A stretch of 64,000 nt of DNA from Desulfovibrio sp. (GTDB lineage Bacteria; Desulfobacterota; Desulfovibrionia; Desulfovibrionales; Desulfovibrionaceae). This document shows, one piece after another, positions 30,161-39,407 of this stretch (its first letter is position 1; every line of letters begins with the position of its first letter). A program made the translations under genes and the position numbers. The stretch spans positions 62,001 through 126,000 of the forward strand of contig JAITSV010000070.1 of the NCBI GenBank assembly GCA_031287575.1, in the 5' to 3' direction. The notes beneath the pieces are model-generated. The model was not told the DNA's origin. It made no database searches and saw nothing but the letters and a program-made list of their open reading frames with translations.

Positions 30161-31573
30161 ATGAAACGTTTTGCTACCCTGATGCTGGCCTTCGCGCTGG
30201 TGCTGGGCGCCTTCTCCGCTGCCCAGGCCGCCGACATCAAGGCCAAGGGCGTGTGGGCGTTCGATTTCTCGTGGCTGGACAACGGCGACTACACCTCCAT
30301 GGATGATGACAGCCGCAGCGACGATGACTTCACCGCCAGCCAGCGCCTGCGTACCCAGATCGACATCGTTGCCAGCGAAGCCCTGAAGGGCGTCGTGTTC
30401 TTCGAAATGGGCAACACCGTGTGGGGCCGTGCCGACGGCGCCCTCGGCGCCGATGGCCGTTCCGTCGAAGTGCGTCGTTCGTACATCGACTGGATGGTAC
30501 CCAACACCGACCTGAAGGTCCGCATGGGTATCCAGGGTCTGGCCCTGCCCGGCGCCGTGGTGCCTTCCTCCCCCGTGTTCGACGACGACGTGGCCGCCCT
30601 TACGCTGTCCTACGCCGTCAACGACATGGTGGGCGTGACCGCCTTCTGGGCGCGTCCGTTCGACAACAACAGCGGTAACACGGCCAACACCAATAACGAC
30701 TACGACGAAGCCGACGTGTTCGGCCTTGCCGTGCCCGTGACCCTGGACGGCTTCAAGATCACCCCCTACGGCGTGTACGCTTCCGTGGGCAAGGACGTGG
30801 ATCCCTCCACCGCTCCGGCCACCGGCGGCTGGGAATTCCAGCAGGGCATGCTGAGCATGGCCGAAGCCGCTGGTAGCGGTATCGATCAGAATTCCGATAC
30901 CTACAACGCCTGGTGGGGCGGCGTGGCGTTCGAAATGAGCGCCTTCTCGCCCTTCTCCCTGAAGGTCGACGCCGTGTACGGCTCCAAGACCGCCGACGAC
31001 GACGCCGAATCCGCCGAACGCGCTGGCTGGCTGGTCGCCGCCCTTGCCGAGTACAAGCTCGACATGGTGAAGCCCGGCATCCTGGCCTGGTACGGCTCCG
31101 GTGAAGACGACGACATCACCGACGGTTCCGAACGCATGCCTTCCATCTCCCCCACCGGCTGGGGCGTGACCAGCTTCGGCTTCCCCGGTTCCGTGTACCG
31201 CCAGGATACCTACTTCGGTCTTAACGGCGCCGGCACCTGGGCCGTGGGCCTGCAACTGGCCGACATCACCTTCATGGAAAACCTGTCGCACGTGTTCCGC
31301 GTGGTGTACATGAAGGGCACCAACGACGCCGACGTGGTGAAGGGCAACGCCCCCGTCATCACCGCGTTCGCCCCGACCACGGGCGAAGTGTTCCTGACCG
31401 ACGAAGACAGCGCCATCGAAGTGAACTTCGACACCACCTACAAGATCTACGAGAACCTTTCCCTCGTGGTCGAAATGGGCTGGATCAAGCTCGACATGGA
31501 CGAAGACACCTGGGGTTCGGACGATTACTCCGACGCCAAGAAGCTGGTCTTCAACTTCATCTACGAGTTCTAA
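30161..31573 (+). CDS. Outer-membrane porin, Desulfovibrio type (copy 2)
   Basis: A 470-residue paralogue of the preceding porin. The signal peptide (RFATLMLAFALVLGAFSAAQA) is cleaved before ADIKAKGVW. The body shows the same alternating beta-strand pattern and Asp-rich loops, and the chain ends in Phe (FIYEF). Local identity to copy 1 is high in strands (for example VAALTL, FWARPFDNNSGNTAN) and lower in loops. The ribosome site is AAGGAAGGAG. It has its own promoter region and terminator, so the two porins are separately transcribed and could be differently regulated. Confidence 0.92.
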   Translation: MKRFATLMLAFALVLGAFSAAQAADIKAKGVWAFDFSWLDNGDYTSMDDDSRSDDDFTASQRLRTQIDIVASEALKGVVFFEMGNTVWGRADGALGADGRSVEVRRSYIDWMVPNTDLKVRMGIQGLALPGAVVPSSPVFDDDVAALTLSYAVNDMVGVTAFWARPFDNNSGNTANTNNDYDEADVFGLAVPVTLDGFKITPYGVYASVGKDVDPSTAPATGGWEFQQGMLSMAEAAGSGIDQNSDTYNAWWGGVAFEMSAFSPFSLKVDAVYGSKTADDDAESAERAGWLVAALAEYKLDMVKPGILAWYGSGEDDDITDGSERMPSISPTGWGVTSFGFPGSVYRQDTYFGLNGAGTWAVGLQLADITFMENLSHVFRVVYMKGTNDADVVKGNAPVITAFAPTTGEVFLTDEDSAIEVNFDTTYKIYENLSLVVEMGWIKLDMDEDTWGSDDYSDAKKLVFNFIYEF

Positions 31574-31603
31574 GCCTTACATTGCCTGAGACCGCACACC
31601 CCG

Positions 31604-31632
31604 CCGGGGGCCGCAAGGCCCCCGGTTTTCTT
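31604..31632 (+). terminator. Terminator of porin 2
   Basis: CCGGGGGCC-GCAA-GGCCCCCGG followed by TTTTCTTTT. It uses the same GCAA loop as the porin 1 terminator. Confidence 0.95.
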
Positions 31633-31671
31633 TTCGGAACCTGAAAGAAGGGCGAACTCCGGGCAGCAGGC

Positions 31672-31711
31672 ACGAAAAAACGGCCCGCACCTCTTTGGGT
31701 GCGGGCCGTGT
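31672..31711 (-). terminator. Terminator of the CBS/ACT gene
   Basis: ACGGCCCGCACC pairs with GGTGCGGGCCGT around a 6-nt loop. On the minus strand it is followed by TTTTTT. It closes the CBS-domain gene, convergent with porin 2. Confidence 0.9.
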
Positions 31712-31790
31712 GCGGTCCAAGGGAGGGGGGAGGGGGGAAGGGCGGAAGGGGCTGGGGGCAGCCGGGCCGCGGGACTTCCCGGTGCGCTTG

Positions 31791-32462
31791 CTAGGCGGGG
31801 TGCACGTTGTCGCGCGCCCAGTACATGAGCGAGAAGCGGCTCTTTACCGCTTCGATGATGCGGTTTTCCTCGGCGCGGTCCATGGGCAGGATGCGGATGT
31901 ACACCCGGCGGGTGGGGCCGCTGGAATCGTCCATGGAGGTGAGGATGGAGATGATGCGCGCATTGTGCTCGCGCAGGGTGTCCACGATGGGCTTCAGCGT
32001 GCCGGGGGTGTTCTCCAGTTCGAAGGCGAACTGCACGCCGCCGTGGCGCACCCCGGTGATGGTGATGAGCACCTTGAACACGTCGCTGTCGGAAATGATG
32101 CCCACCAGCTTGCCCGCGTCGTCGACGACGGGCAGGCCGCCGATGCGCTTTTCGATCATGTTCAGGGCCACGGTTTCCACCGTATCGTCGGCGCGCACCG
32201 TGAACGGGTCGCGCGTCATGATGTCTTTGACCTTGATTTCGGAAAGCAGATAGTACAGCTCGTGCATGTCGAGCGTGGTGGCCTTGGAGGGGGAGGCTTC
32301 CTTGATGTCCCGGTCGGAGACGATGCCGACCAGGCGGCCTTCGGCGTCCACCACGGGCAGGCGGCGGATGCGGTTCTCCTTGAGAATCTTGGAGGCCTTC
32401 ATCATTGACGTATCGGGCGTGACGGTGATGACATCCTGGGTCATCCATTCGCGAATGAGCAT
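31791..32462 (-). CDS. CBS-pair and ACT-like domain protein (AcuB-like)
   Basis: This 223-residue cytoplasmic protein has two CBS motifs (MTQDVITVTPDTSMMKASKI; VKDIMTRDPFTVRADDTVET), typical adenosine-nucleotide sensors, then an ACT-like ligand-binding domain (VQFAFELENTPGTLKPIVDT). AcuB-type proteins share this arrangement, but the target here is unknown. An AGGAGG site precedes ATG 32462. The YitT-type gene is divergent, 281 nt away. Confidence 0.9.
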   Translation of the reverse strand: MLIREWMTQDVITVTPDTSMMKASKILKENRIRRLPVVDAEGRLVGIVSDRDIKEASPSKATTLDMHELYYLLSEIKVKDIMTRDPFTVRADDTVETVALNMIEKRIGGLPVVDDAGKLVGIISDSDVFKVLITITGVRHGGVQFAFELENTPGTLKPIVDTLREHNARIISILTSMDDSSGPTRRVYIRILPMDRAEENRIIEAVKSRFSLMYWARDNVHPA

Positions 32463-32640
32463 GGGGTGAATCCTCCTGCGTGGCGGATGGTACGCGTTGA
32501 TGGTCTAGGGTATCCTGTTGGAACCATTCTATACCTGTTTCCGGGCGAAGCACAACCACCCGCCGGGTGTCCGACGGGGAGAACCGCGCCGAATTCTTCG
32601 GAGCATCCGGGGCGAGCGTGTACGGGCGTCACGGCGGGGC

Positions 32641-32654
32641 TGTCCGATCGGACA
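32641..32654. promoter_or_regulatory. Perfect 14-bp palindrome upstream of the YitT gene
   Basis: TGTCCGATCGGACA is a perfect palindrome in the divergent CBS/YitT intergenic region, 89 nt before the YitT start. It is a candidate operator; the regulator is unknown. Confidence 0.45.
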
Positions 32655-32743
32655 AGGCAGTGGTAAAAGGGACCGCCGCGCAGCCGCATGCCGGCAGTGA
32701 CACGTTCCGTCACGGTGCTGGCGGACAACGTCGGGGGATACAC

Positions 32744-33610
32744 ATGTTCGAACGGGAATTGCGCAACCTCAGCATGACCGTGTGGTGGAATCTGGCCCTG
32801 CTGACCATCGGGGGAACGCTGTTCTCGCTGGGCATGAAGTCCATCGCCGTACCGCACGGGTTCATCTCCGGCGGCATCTTCGGCACGGGCATTTACATCT
32901 ACTATGCCACGGACGTGCTATCGCCGGCGTTGTGGTATCTGCTGCTCAATCTTCCCATTTTCGTGCTGGGTTGGCTGTTCGTGAGCCGTCGTTTCTTTCT
33001 GTACAGCCTGTACGGCACGGCGGTGACCACCATTGCCGCGCAGTTCATCACCTGGCAGGCGCACATCACCAACCCGCTGCTGGCGGCGGTGGCGGCGGGC
33101 ACCGTGTGCGGGGCGGGTCTTGGCATCGTGTTGCGTTCGCTGGGCAGCGAGGGCGGCATGACCATCATCGCCATCATGCTGCATCAGCGCTGGGGCATGC
33201 GCGTGGGGCAGGTAAGTTTTTTCTACAACTTCGTGTTGTTCATGGTGGGTCTGGCCACGCTGGACGTGGACATGGTGCTCTATTCCGTCATTCTGGTGTA
33301 CACCTATTCGCAAGTGATGGACTACGTGCATTCGCTGTTCAACCAGCGCAAGATGGTGTTCATCATTTCAGAATGCTCGGAATGCATCGCGGCGGAGATA
33401 TTGCAGCACCTGCATCGTGGCGCAACGTTCCTGCAAGGCAAGGGCGCCTTTACCGGGCGGGACAAGCAGGTGCTGATGACCGTGGTGCAGAACTACCAGT
33501 TGAAGCGATTGGAGGAAACGGTGTTCCGGCACGATCCCAACGCGTTCATGATCGTGGAGAACACCTTCAACGTGCTGGGGACGGGATTTTCCAAGCGGAA
33601 GGTCTATTAG
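32744..33610 (+). CDS. YitT family membrane protein (DUF2179)
   Basis: This 288-residue inner-membrane protein has about five hydrophobic helices (residues 12-180, including VWWNLALLTIGGTLFSLGM and the GGIFGTG and GSEGGM loops), followed by a C-terminal soluble DUF2179 domain (MVFIISECSECIAAEILQHL). YitT proteins are widespread and of unknown transport or signalling role. ATG 32744 follows TCGGGGGATA and gives the family N-terminus. Confidence 0.88.
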   Translation: MFERELRNLSMTVWWNLALLTIGGTLFSLGMKSIAVPHGFISGGIFGTGIYIYYATDVLSPALWYLLLNLPIFVLGWLFVSRRFFLYSLYGTAVTTIAAQFITWQAHITNPLLAAVAAGTVCGAGLGIVLRSLGSEGGMTIIAIMLHQRWGMRVGQVSFFYNFVLFMVGLATLDVDMVLYSVILVYTYSQVMDYVHSLFNQRKMVFIISECSECIAAEILQHLHRGATFLQGKGAFTGRDKQVLMTVVQNYQLKRLEETVFRHDPNAFMIVENTFNVLGTGFSKRKVY

Positions 33611-33862
33611 GCACCGGGCGCGGACAATTGCTGGGCCGGACCGGCGCGGGAAAACGCGAGGGGGGGCTGTGCGGCATGTTGCGGCGGCACACCACGACGG
33701 CGGGCAGGGGGTATCCTGCCCGCCGCATCATTTTGGGGCACGTCGAAAATGGAGAACCTGCCGACCCTTGGCCCTGGGCACGATGGAGACGGCGAAGCCC
33801 GGCGCCATGCCCGGCACGGTGCGGGGGCAACGGTAAAGGAGGAACAGCGGGGCGATGGTGGG

Positions 33863-35077
33863 TCAGTCCGTCTCGATGACCCGCAGGCTGGCGCACAGGG
33901 CAGCCATGGTGTCGGGAGCGGGGGCGCCGGTGCTGCTCAGGCAGATCGTCACCAGCTTGTTTTCGTCCCCGACAAGCCATGCCGCGCCTTCCTCGTGCGT
34001 TGTGCCGCGCGACAGGCCGCGCAGCACCGGCAGGGCGCCGAACAGCGGGCGGCGTGCAACGCGCTGCCAGAAGGCCGATTCGCGGGCACGGGGCGGCTGG
34101 CAGTGCGGGGCGCGTGCGTGCACCTCGCGGGTATCCAGCCCTGCCCGGCGGGCGGCCCAGTGGCGCAGGGGCAGCCCCTGCAACACCACGTTGGCGGGCG
34201 AAAGCCGCTCCACGGACAGGGTGTCCGCCCCCCGGCGAAAGTGCAGGGCGCACAGGCCTGGCCTGACGGTGAAGTCGCGCAGGACAAAACCGGCAGGGGC
34301 GGAAAACTCCAGGTCGTGCAGCCGGAAGGGCACCGCCTCGTGCCGGGCATGCAGGCGCAGCGTGGTCAGCACCGAGGCGGCTTGCAACAGGGCGGCCTCA
34401 TCGGGCTGCGGGGCGTGCAGTCGGGTAAGGGCGGGCGTCGCGCCGGGTTCGGCGGTTTCCCCGCCGTCATGCCCGTCATGCCCGTCATGCCCGTTATGGC
34501 CGTCATGCCCATCGTGGGCATCATGGGCATTTGGGGGCTGTGGGCCTGTCGCGGGCCTCGCGGGAAAGCGCACGTCGATGATGCAGTGGGCTTCGCCATC
34601 ATGGCACAGCGCGCCGCAGCCTCCGTGCCAGGCAAAGGGCACGTAGGTCAGCCGGGGGCGCAACGCGGCCAACACCTGCGCCCAGCGGGCAGGCACCCGG
34701 CGCGGGTCGGCGGTGAAGCCGGGCAGGCGGCGGTTCTGGCGTTCCAGGGCCGCGCGGCGCCGGGCAATGGAAAATTCGGCGGGGTCGGGCCGCCAGGCGC
34801 ATTCCAGGGTGGTGCGGCCGTGCCGGGTCAGCGACAGGAAATGGTGTTCCACGTCGTGGGGCTGCCAGTCGCACGGGACGGACAGGCTCAGGCCGTTCCA
34901 GGCGATGTGCCGCAAGTGCGGCTCGGATGATGGGGGGGCGGGGTCCATGCGGTCCGGTCGGGGGGCGCCGGGCGGAGCACCGGCGGGGTAGGGGGGACGG
35001 GCTGCGGCCGCGCGTGGCCACACCGGGCCGTTGCGGTTGCGGTGAGGCAGGGGGAACGTCCGTGGCGTTCCGGGCAT
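33863..35077 (-). CDS. Hypothetical protein with D-G-H repeat
   Basis: This protein of about 404 residues belongs to no family I recognise. It has two globular parts (HIAWNGLSLSVPCDWQPHDV near the N-terminus; HDLEFSAPAGFVLRDFTVRP in the C-terminal half) joined by a low-complexity H-D-G repeat (about residues 185-210) encoded by a 9-bp minisatellite. There is no signal peptide or membrane segment. The start is uncertain. ATG 35077 has GTGAGG 7 nt upstream but adds a Pro/Arg-rich leader, while ATG 34948 (MDPAPPSSEPHLRH) would start near the first domain. Confidence 0.75.
   Translation of the reverse strand: MPGTPRTFPLPHRNRNGPVWPRAAAARPPYPAGAPPGAPRPDRMDPAPPSSEPHLRHIAWNGLSLSVPCDWQPHDVEHHFLSLTRHGRTTLECAWRPDPAEFSIARRRAALERQNRRLPGFTADPRRVPARWAQVLAALRPRLTYVPFAWHGGCGALCHDGEAHCIIDVRFPARPATGPQPPNAHDAHDGHDGHNGHDGHDGHDGGETAEPGATPALTRLHAPQPDEAALLQAASVLTTLRLHARHEAVPFRLHDLEFSAPAGFVLRDFTVRPGLCALHFRRGADTLSVERLSPANVVLQGLPLRHWAARRAGLDTREVHARAPHCQPPRARESAFWQRVARRPLFGALPVLRGLSRGTTHEEGAAWLVGDENKLVTICLSSTGAPAPDTMAALCASLRVIETD
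34463..34525 (-). repeat. 9-bp coding minisatellite (H-D-G repeat)
   Basis: About seven 9-bp units around CCCGTCATG encode H-D-G / H-D-A / H-N-G triplets on the minus strand. The last two units are diverged. Confidence 0.9.
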
Positions 35078-35259
35078 CGGGTTCCTCACACTGAAAGAGT
35101 ACCCAATCAATTGGCAGGGCGCAAGAGGCGCGCGACGGGGGCAGTATCCGGGTGCCCTCCATTGCGCTCCCGTATCTCCACGGTGTGCCAGGGGCCCCCG
35201 GTATCGTCATGTCACGCCCGGCGCGGCAGCGCCACGGCCCTGTGCGTTCCGTCCTGCCC

Positions 35260-37818
35260 TCAGCGTTCCCCGGCGCGCAGCAAGGCCTCGCGGGCGTCAT
35301 GGTCGCGGCCGCGCACTTGCAGGGCGCGGGCCAGTTCCAGCCAGCCCTGCTTCAGGTCGGGGCGCAGGGCCACGCTTTGCCGGGCCATCACTTCCGCGAT
35401 TTCCGGGTCCTCGCCGCCGTCCAAGTACAGCCGGGCCATGAGTTGCAGGGCAATGGCGTCCTGCGGGTTGTGCAGCAGCGCCTCATGCAGGTGCTCGCGG
35501 GCCTCGTCCGGGCGGCCCTGACGCATGCACAACCGGGCAAGGTGGCGGCAGGTCAGCGCCGCGCCGCCGTCCAGCTTCGCGGCCTTGGTGTAGTACTGCC
35601 GGGCCTGGGCAAAGCGCTTCTCGCCTTCGGCCAGCTGCCCCAATCGGATCAGGGCGTAGACGTGCCCCGGCGCGTTGCGCAGGCACTTGCGGAAGCAGTC
35701 GCGCGCCTCCGCCGTTTCGCCCTCGGACTGGCACACGGTACCCAGGTTGTACAGGGCCATGGGGTCGCCGGGCTTGCGCGTCAGCGCCTCGCCAAAGTGG
35801 CGCCGCGCCTCGGAATGCCGCCCCAGCCCGGCCATGCACACTCCCAGCGAGTTCCAGGCCATGGTATTGCCTTCGTCCGCCAGCAGGGCCAGCTTGTATT
35901 CCTCGATGGCTCCGAAGGTGTCGCCCAGGCTGTAGCGCTTGTCCGCGCTGATGTTCAGCGCCAGCGAATCCAGCACGCCCACGCGCGGTACGGGCAGCAG
36001 CATGGCGTATTCCAGGGCCTTCAGGCAGTTTTCCAGCGCGTCGGCCTTGCGGTAGCTGAGGTACGGGTGGCAGGCCACACCCACGGCGGCCCCGATGCGC
36101 AGGCGGCGTTCCAGTTCGTCGCACAGCGCGGCGTAGGTTTCCCGCGCGCCTTTCGCCCCATTCGTTCCATCGGGCGCCATGCCGGGGTGGAAGAAGATCA
36201 GGCTGTTCAGGCCGTAGCGCCCCCCCAGGGCCTGCGGCCCCAGCAGGTCGCGGCACAGCTGGGCGGCCTCGGCCATGAGCTGTTCCGGATGCGCGGCGCG
36301 GCCTTCCGGCTCGCGGCCTTCGTCCGACAGGCGGATGAGCGCCAGGGCAAAGGCGTCGCAGCGTTCGCGTTCCGCGCTCCAGCGGGCCAGGAAGTCGCCG
36401 TGGCGGAACAGCCCGGTCAGCGGATCGGTGCGTGGGGCTTCTCCGCCGCCGTCGCGCACGGTGACGCCCTTTTCCTCGGGCAGCAGGGTCAGCCGGTCGC
36501 CGGGCTCCACCGGCCAGGTGGGGTCGCCCACGTGCATGATTTCGGCCAGCGAGGTGTTGTCGCGCGCCTCCATCAGCACCACCTCGCCCTTGTACAGGGG
36601 CTGGCGCGGCTCCTGCGAGCCGCCGCGCACGGGGTAGGCCACCGACCACACGGAAAAGCGCTGCCCTTCGCGGGCGTTCATGTTGCCGCCAAGGCTCACC
36701 ACCACCCGCGACAGGGGCAGGGTTTCCAGCACCCGGCCCCCTTCGGCCAGGATGCGCGAAAAGCCCATCACCGGCACGCCGGGCGCGGCGTCGCCCCCCT
36801 TGCCGTCACCGTCCCCTCCGGAGGGGCCAGACGGGCCAGACGGAGTGGACAGGGCGGCGGCCTCCACGGCCACGGCGGCGGCCAGGCGGGCCTTGCGCAG
36901 CAGCACCCGGGCCTGCTCCCCATGGTCGCGGGCAAAGGCCGCGCCTTCCATGTCCTGCGGGTAGACGGCGAACCCGGCGGAAACGGCCACCCCCACCGGC
37001 TCTTCGGTGAGCCCGCAGGTGATGGTCACCCCGCGCAGGCGGCGCACCATGTCCACGGCCAGCTTGCGGCAGCCGCCGGACGTGCCCGCAGGCACGAACA
37101 GGGCGAATTCGAAGTCGCCGGTGCGGGCGGCCAGGGCCTGTTCCGGCGCGGCGCGGCGCAGTTCCTCGGCCAGCGCGGCGATGAGCCGGTCGGCGAAGAC
37201 GTAGCCATGGTCGCGCGCCACCTCGCGCAGGCTGCCCAGACGCACGGCGATGACGCCCATGCTGGCCCGGTGCCCGGCGGCCAGGTCGCACTTGCCTTCC
37301 GACGCGGTGGAAAAGCAGTCGCGGATGCAGTCCACCTCGCGCGCGATGGCGTCCAGCAGGTGCTGCCGGGTGGCCAGGCCCGTCACCGGGTCGGTCAGGC
37401 TGGCCTTGTAGAGTTGCAGGTTTTCCAGACACAGTCCGGCCACCCCCGGCAGCACCGGGGACAGCGCGCGCGCCGTGCGCGCGGGTACGCCACGCGCCAC
37501 GAACACGCCCAACTGTTCGTCCTGGTGCACCAAAGGCACCAGCAGCTTGCGTTCCTGCGGCAGCCACAGCGGTTCCGGGCCGCTGGCGGCGCGGGGAAAA
37601 TACAGGCTGTATGCCTTGAAGGGCAGCACGCGGGCCATGGCGTCGCGCAGGCGGTGTTCGAAAGCGATCAGGTCGCGCCGGGTAAGCGGTACCTGCCACA
37701 TTGGCGAGGCCGGAGTTACAGGCCGTGCGGCCCGTGTGGAAGGACAGGTGGTGTCGGCCTGCGCGGCAGGCTGGAAACCGTCGGACGCGGCGGCGCCGGG
37801 TGCTGTGGGCTGCTTCAT
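35260..37818 (-). CDS. Double GGDEF-like and TPR protein
   Basis: This 852-residue cytoplasmic protein has an N-terminal GAF-like segment (about 40-145) followed by a first GGDEF-like domain (SLTDPVTGLATRQHLLDAI; active-site loop RTGDFEF, so GGDEF is degenerate). A Gly/Ser-rich linker with a 9-bp repeat comes next. A second GGDEF-like domain follows (PRTDPLTGLFRHGDF; GGRYGLNSLIFF) and is also degenerate. The C-terminal third is a run of TPR-type helix pairs (ALYNLGTVCQSEGETAEARD and similar). Loss of both GGEEF loops argues against c-di-GMP synthesis. A c-di-GMP-binding or scaffold role is possible but unproven. No strong ribosome site marks the start. Confidence 0.85.
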   Translation of the reverse strand: MKQPTAPGAAASDGFQPAAQADTTCPSTRAARPVTPASPMWQVPLTRRDLIAFEHRLRDAMARVLPFKAYSLYFPRAASGPEPLWLPQERKLLVPLVHQDEQLGVFVARGVPARTARALSPVLPGVAGLCLENLQLYKASLTDPVTGLATRQHLLDAIAREVDCIRDCFSTASEGKCDLAAGHRASMGVIAVRLGSLREVARDHGYVFADRLIAALAEELRRAAPEQALAARTGDFEFALFVPAGTSGGCRKLAVDMVRRLRGVTITCGLTEEPVGVAVSAGFAVYPQDMEGAAFARDHGEQARVLLRKARLAAAVAVEAAALSTPSGPSGPSGGDGDGKGGDAAPGVPVMGFSRILAEGGRVLETLPLSRVVVSLGGNMNAREGQRFSVWSVAYPVRGGSQEPRQPLYKGEVVLMEARDNTSLAEIMHVGDPTWPVEPGDRLTLLPEEKGVTVRDGGGEAPRTDPLTGLFRHGDFLARWSAERERCDAFALALIRLSDEGREPEGRAAHPEQLMAEAAQLCRDLLGPQALGGRYGLNSLIFFHPGMAPDGTNGAKGARETYAALCDELERRLRIGAAVGVACHPYLSYRKADALENCLKALEYAMLLPVPRVGVLDSLALNISADKRYSLGDTFGAIEEYKLALLADEGNTMAWNSLGVCMAGLGRHSEARRHFGEALTRKPGDPMALYNLGTVCQSEGETAEARDCFRKCLRNAPGHVYALIRLGQLAEGEKRFAQARQYYTKAAKLDGGAALTCRHLARLCMRQGRPDEAREHLHEALLHNPQDAIALQLMARLYLDGGEDPEIAEVMARQSVALRPDLKQGWLELARALQVRGRDHDAREALLRAGER
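36824..36850 (-). repeat. 9-bp coding minisatellite in the GGDEF/TPR gene
   Basis: Two exact units GGGCCAGAC plus a diverged third encode P-S-G triplets in the interdomain linker on the minus strand. Confidence 0.75.
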
Positions 37819-38152
37819 GGGTATGGCTTATACCGTTTTTCCGCACCGTTGGAAAGGCGTGCGAAGCTGCGCGCGGCGTGCCGTGCCGTGACTGGAGACA
37901 GGCATGACACCGTCCGGAGCATGGGGAAAGGTTGAACCATGCGGTGGCTTGGGCTATGGTCCTGATCGTCCGGTCAGGCCGGACTGGTATGCGTGACACC
38001 TGTGCCCGGACTCTTGTGACCGGACACCTATGCCAGGACTCTTGCAACTGGACTGATGCGCACCAGCCGACCGACTCCGCGACCAGCCCTTCCGTTTCCG
38101 GTTCCACCCGTTCCGGGCGAAATTTCCAAACGCGGTTGCCAAGAACACACCC
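37819..38152. other. Divergent intergenic region with 28-bp tandem repeat
   Basis: This 334-nt region separates the GGDEF/TPR gene and the nitroreductase operon. It holds a 28-bp direct repeat (37995-38050) and an inverted repeat TCCGG-TCAGG-CCGGA at about 37969-37983. No promoter could be assigned with confidence. Confidence 0.55.
37995..38050. repeat. 28-bp tandem repeat, two copies
   Basis: Units starting GACACCTGTGCCCGGACTCT and GACACCTATGCCAGGACTCT (28 bp each) lie head to tail about 100 nt upstream of the nitroreductase start. They may be operator sites or a chance duplication. Confidence 0.75.
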
Positions 38153-38689
38153 ATGACGGATCTGCATATTTCCGATGCCTCCCGCGCCGTGCTCGACGCC
38201 CTGCACGAGCGGCGCAGCATCCGCCGCTTCACCGGAGAACCGGTCGCGCGTGACGAGATCGTGGCCATGCTGGACGCGGCCCGCTGGGCACCCAGCGGCC
38301 TGAACAACCAGCCGTGGCGCTTTCTGGTCGTGCGGCCCGGCGACCCCCGGCAGGAGGCGCTGGCGGGTTGCACCAAGTATGCTCGCATCGTGCGCGATGC
38401 CGGGGTACTGGTGGCCGTGTTCCTCGACCGCGAGGCGTGCTACCACCCCATGAAGGACCATCAGGGCGCGGGGGCCTGCATCCAGAACCTGCTGCTGGCC
38501 GCCCACGCGCTGGGCCTTGGCGCGGTATGGCTGGGCGAGATCGTCAACCAGGCGGAGCAGGTGGAACTGGCCCTGGGCCTGCCTGCCGGGCGGTATGAAT
38601 TCATGGCCCTCATCGCGGCCGGGCGCCCTGCCCAGCGCGGCTCGTCCGACCGCGTTCCCCTTGAAAAACTGTTGCTGGAGGCCCTGTGA
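38153..38689 (+). CDS. Nitroreductase family protein
   Basis: This 178-residue FMN-dependent oxidoreductase has the N-terminal signature RRSIRRFTGEPVARDEIVAML and the FMN-binding WAPSGLNNQPWRFLVV segment. The GLGAVWLGEI stretch near residue 120 is also family-typical. Substrate cannot be predicted. It is first in a tight operon: the next gene starts within its stop codon (GTGA overlap at 38686). Confidence 0.92.
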   Translation: MTDLHISDASRAVLDALHERRSIRRFTGEPVARDEIVAMLDAARWAPSGLNNQPWRFLVVRPGDPRQEALAGCTKYARIVRDAGVLVAVFLDREACYHPMKDHQGAGACIQNLLLAAHALGLGAVWLGEIVNQAEQVELALGLPAGRYEFMALIAAGRPAQRGSSDRVPLEKLLLEAL

Positions 38690-39318
38690 AGCCGCGCATT
38701 TCCACCTTTCCCATGGGGCCGCTGGAGACCAACGGCTACCTCGTGCACCTGGACGGGGCGGTCGTGGCCGTGGACCCGGGGGGCACGCCGCGCCCCATGC
38801 TCCAGTACGCGGAAAAGAACGGGCTTGCGCTCACGCACATCCTGATCACTCATCTGCACTTCGACCACATCTACGGCGCGGCGGCCCTGGCGGAAGCCTC
38901 CGGCGCGCCGGTGCTGGCAAGTGCCGCCGACGCCTTCCTGATGGAGACGGAACTGGGGCGGGGCGGGGCCTTCGGCTTTCCGCGCGTGACGCCGTTCAGC
39001 TACCAGCCGGTGGAAGAAGGCGACCTGGACCTGGGCGCCATCTCCTGCCGCGTCCTGGCCACGCCGGGCCACACGCCGGGCAGCCTGTCGTTCCATTTCC
39101 CGCAGGCGGGCGCGGTGATCGTGGGCGACCTGCTGTTCCACCGGTCCATCGGCCGCACGGATTTTCCCGGCGGCGACCTGGATGCCCTGCGCCGCTCGGT
39201 GGTGCGGAAGATATTCACCCTGCCCGACGACACCGTGGTCTACCCCGGCCACGGGCCGGAAACCACCGTGGGTTCCGAAAAACTGAACAACCCGTACTTC
39301 ACGGAGTTTTCCCTGTAG
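38686..39318 (+). CDS. Metallo-beta-lactamase fold hydrolase (glyoxalase II-like)
   Basis: A 210-residue metallo-hydrolase. The metal-binding motif HLHFDH lies at residues 56-61, followed by further ligands in ATPGHTPGS, VGDLLF and YPGHGPET. The order and size fit the hydroxyacylglutathione-hydrolase-like subgroup found in many anaerobes. GTG start at 38686 overlaps the nitroreductase stop by 4 nt, so translation is coupled. The in vivo thioester or other substrate is unknown. Confidence 0.92.
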   Translation: MKPRISTFPMGPLETNGYLVHLDGAVVAVDPGGTPRPMLQYAEKNGLALTHILITHLHFDHIYGAAALAEASGAPVLASAADAFLMETELGRGGAFGFPRVTPFSYQPVEEGDLDLGAISCRVLATPGHTPGSLSFHFPQAGAVIVGDLLFHRSIGRTDFPGGDLDALRRSVVRKIFTLPDDTVVYPGHGPETTVGSEKLNNPYFTEFSL

Positions 39319-39407
39319 CCTTTACGTACAGGCTGTTATATGCGGAGCCTATGGACATGCCGGAACCGCTGCTCGTCGATTTGCGCGCCACCTGCTGAGG
39401 GGTGGGC

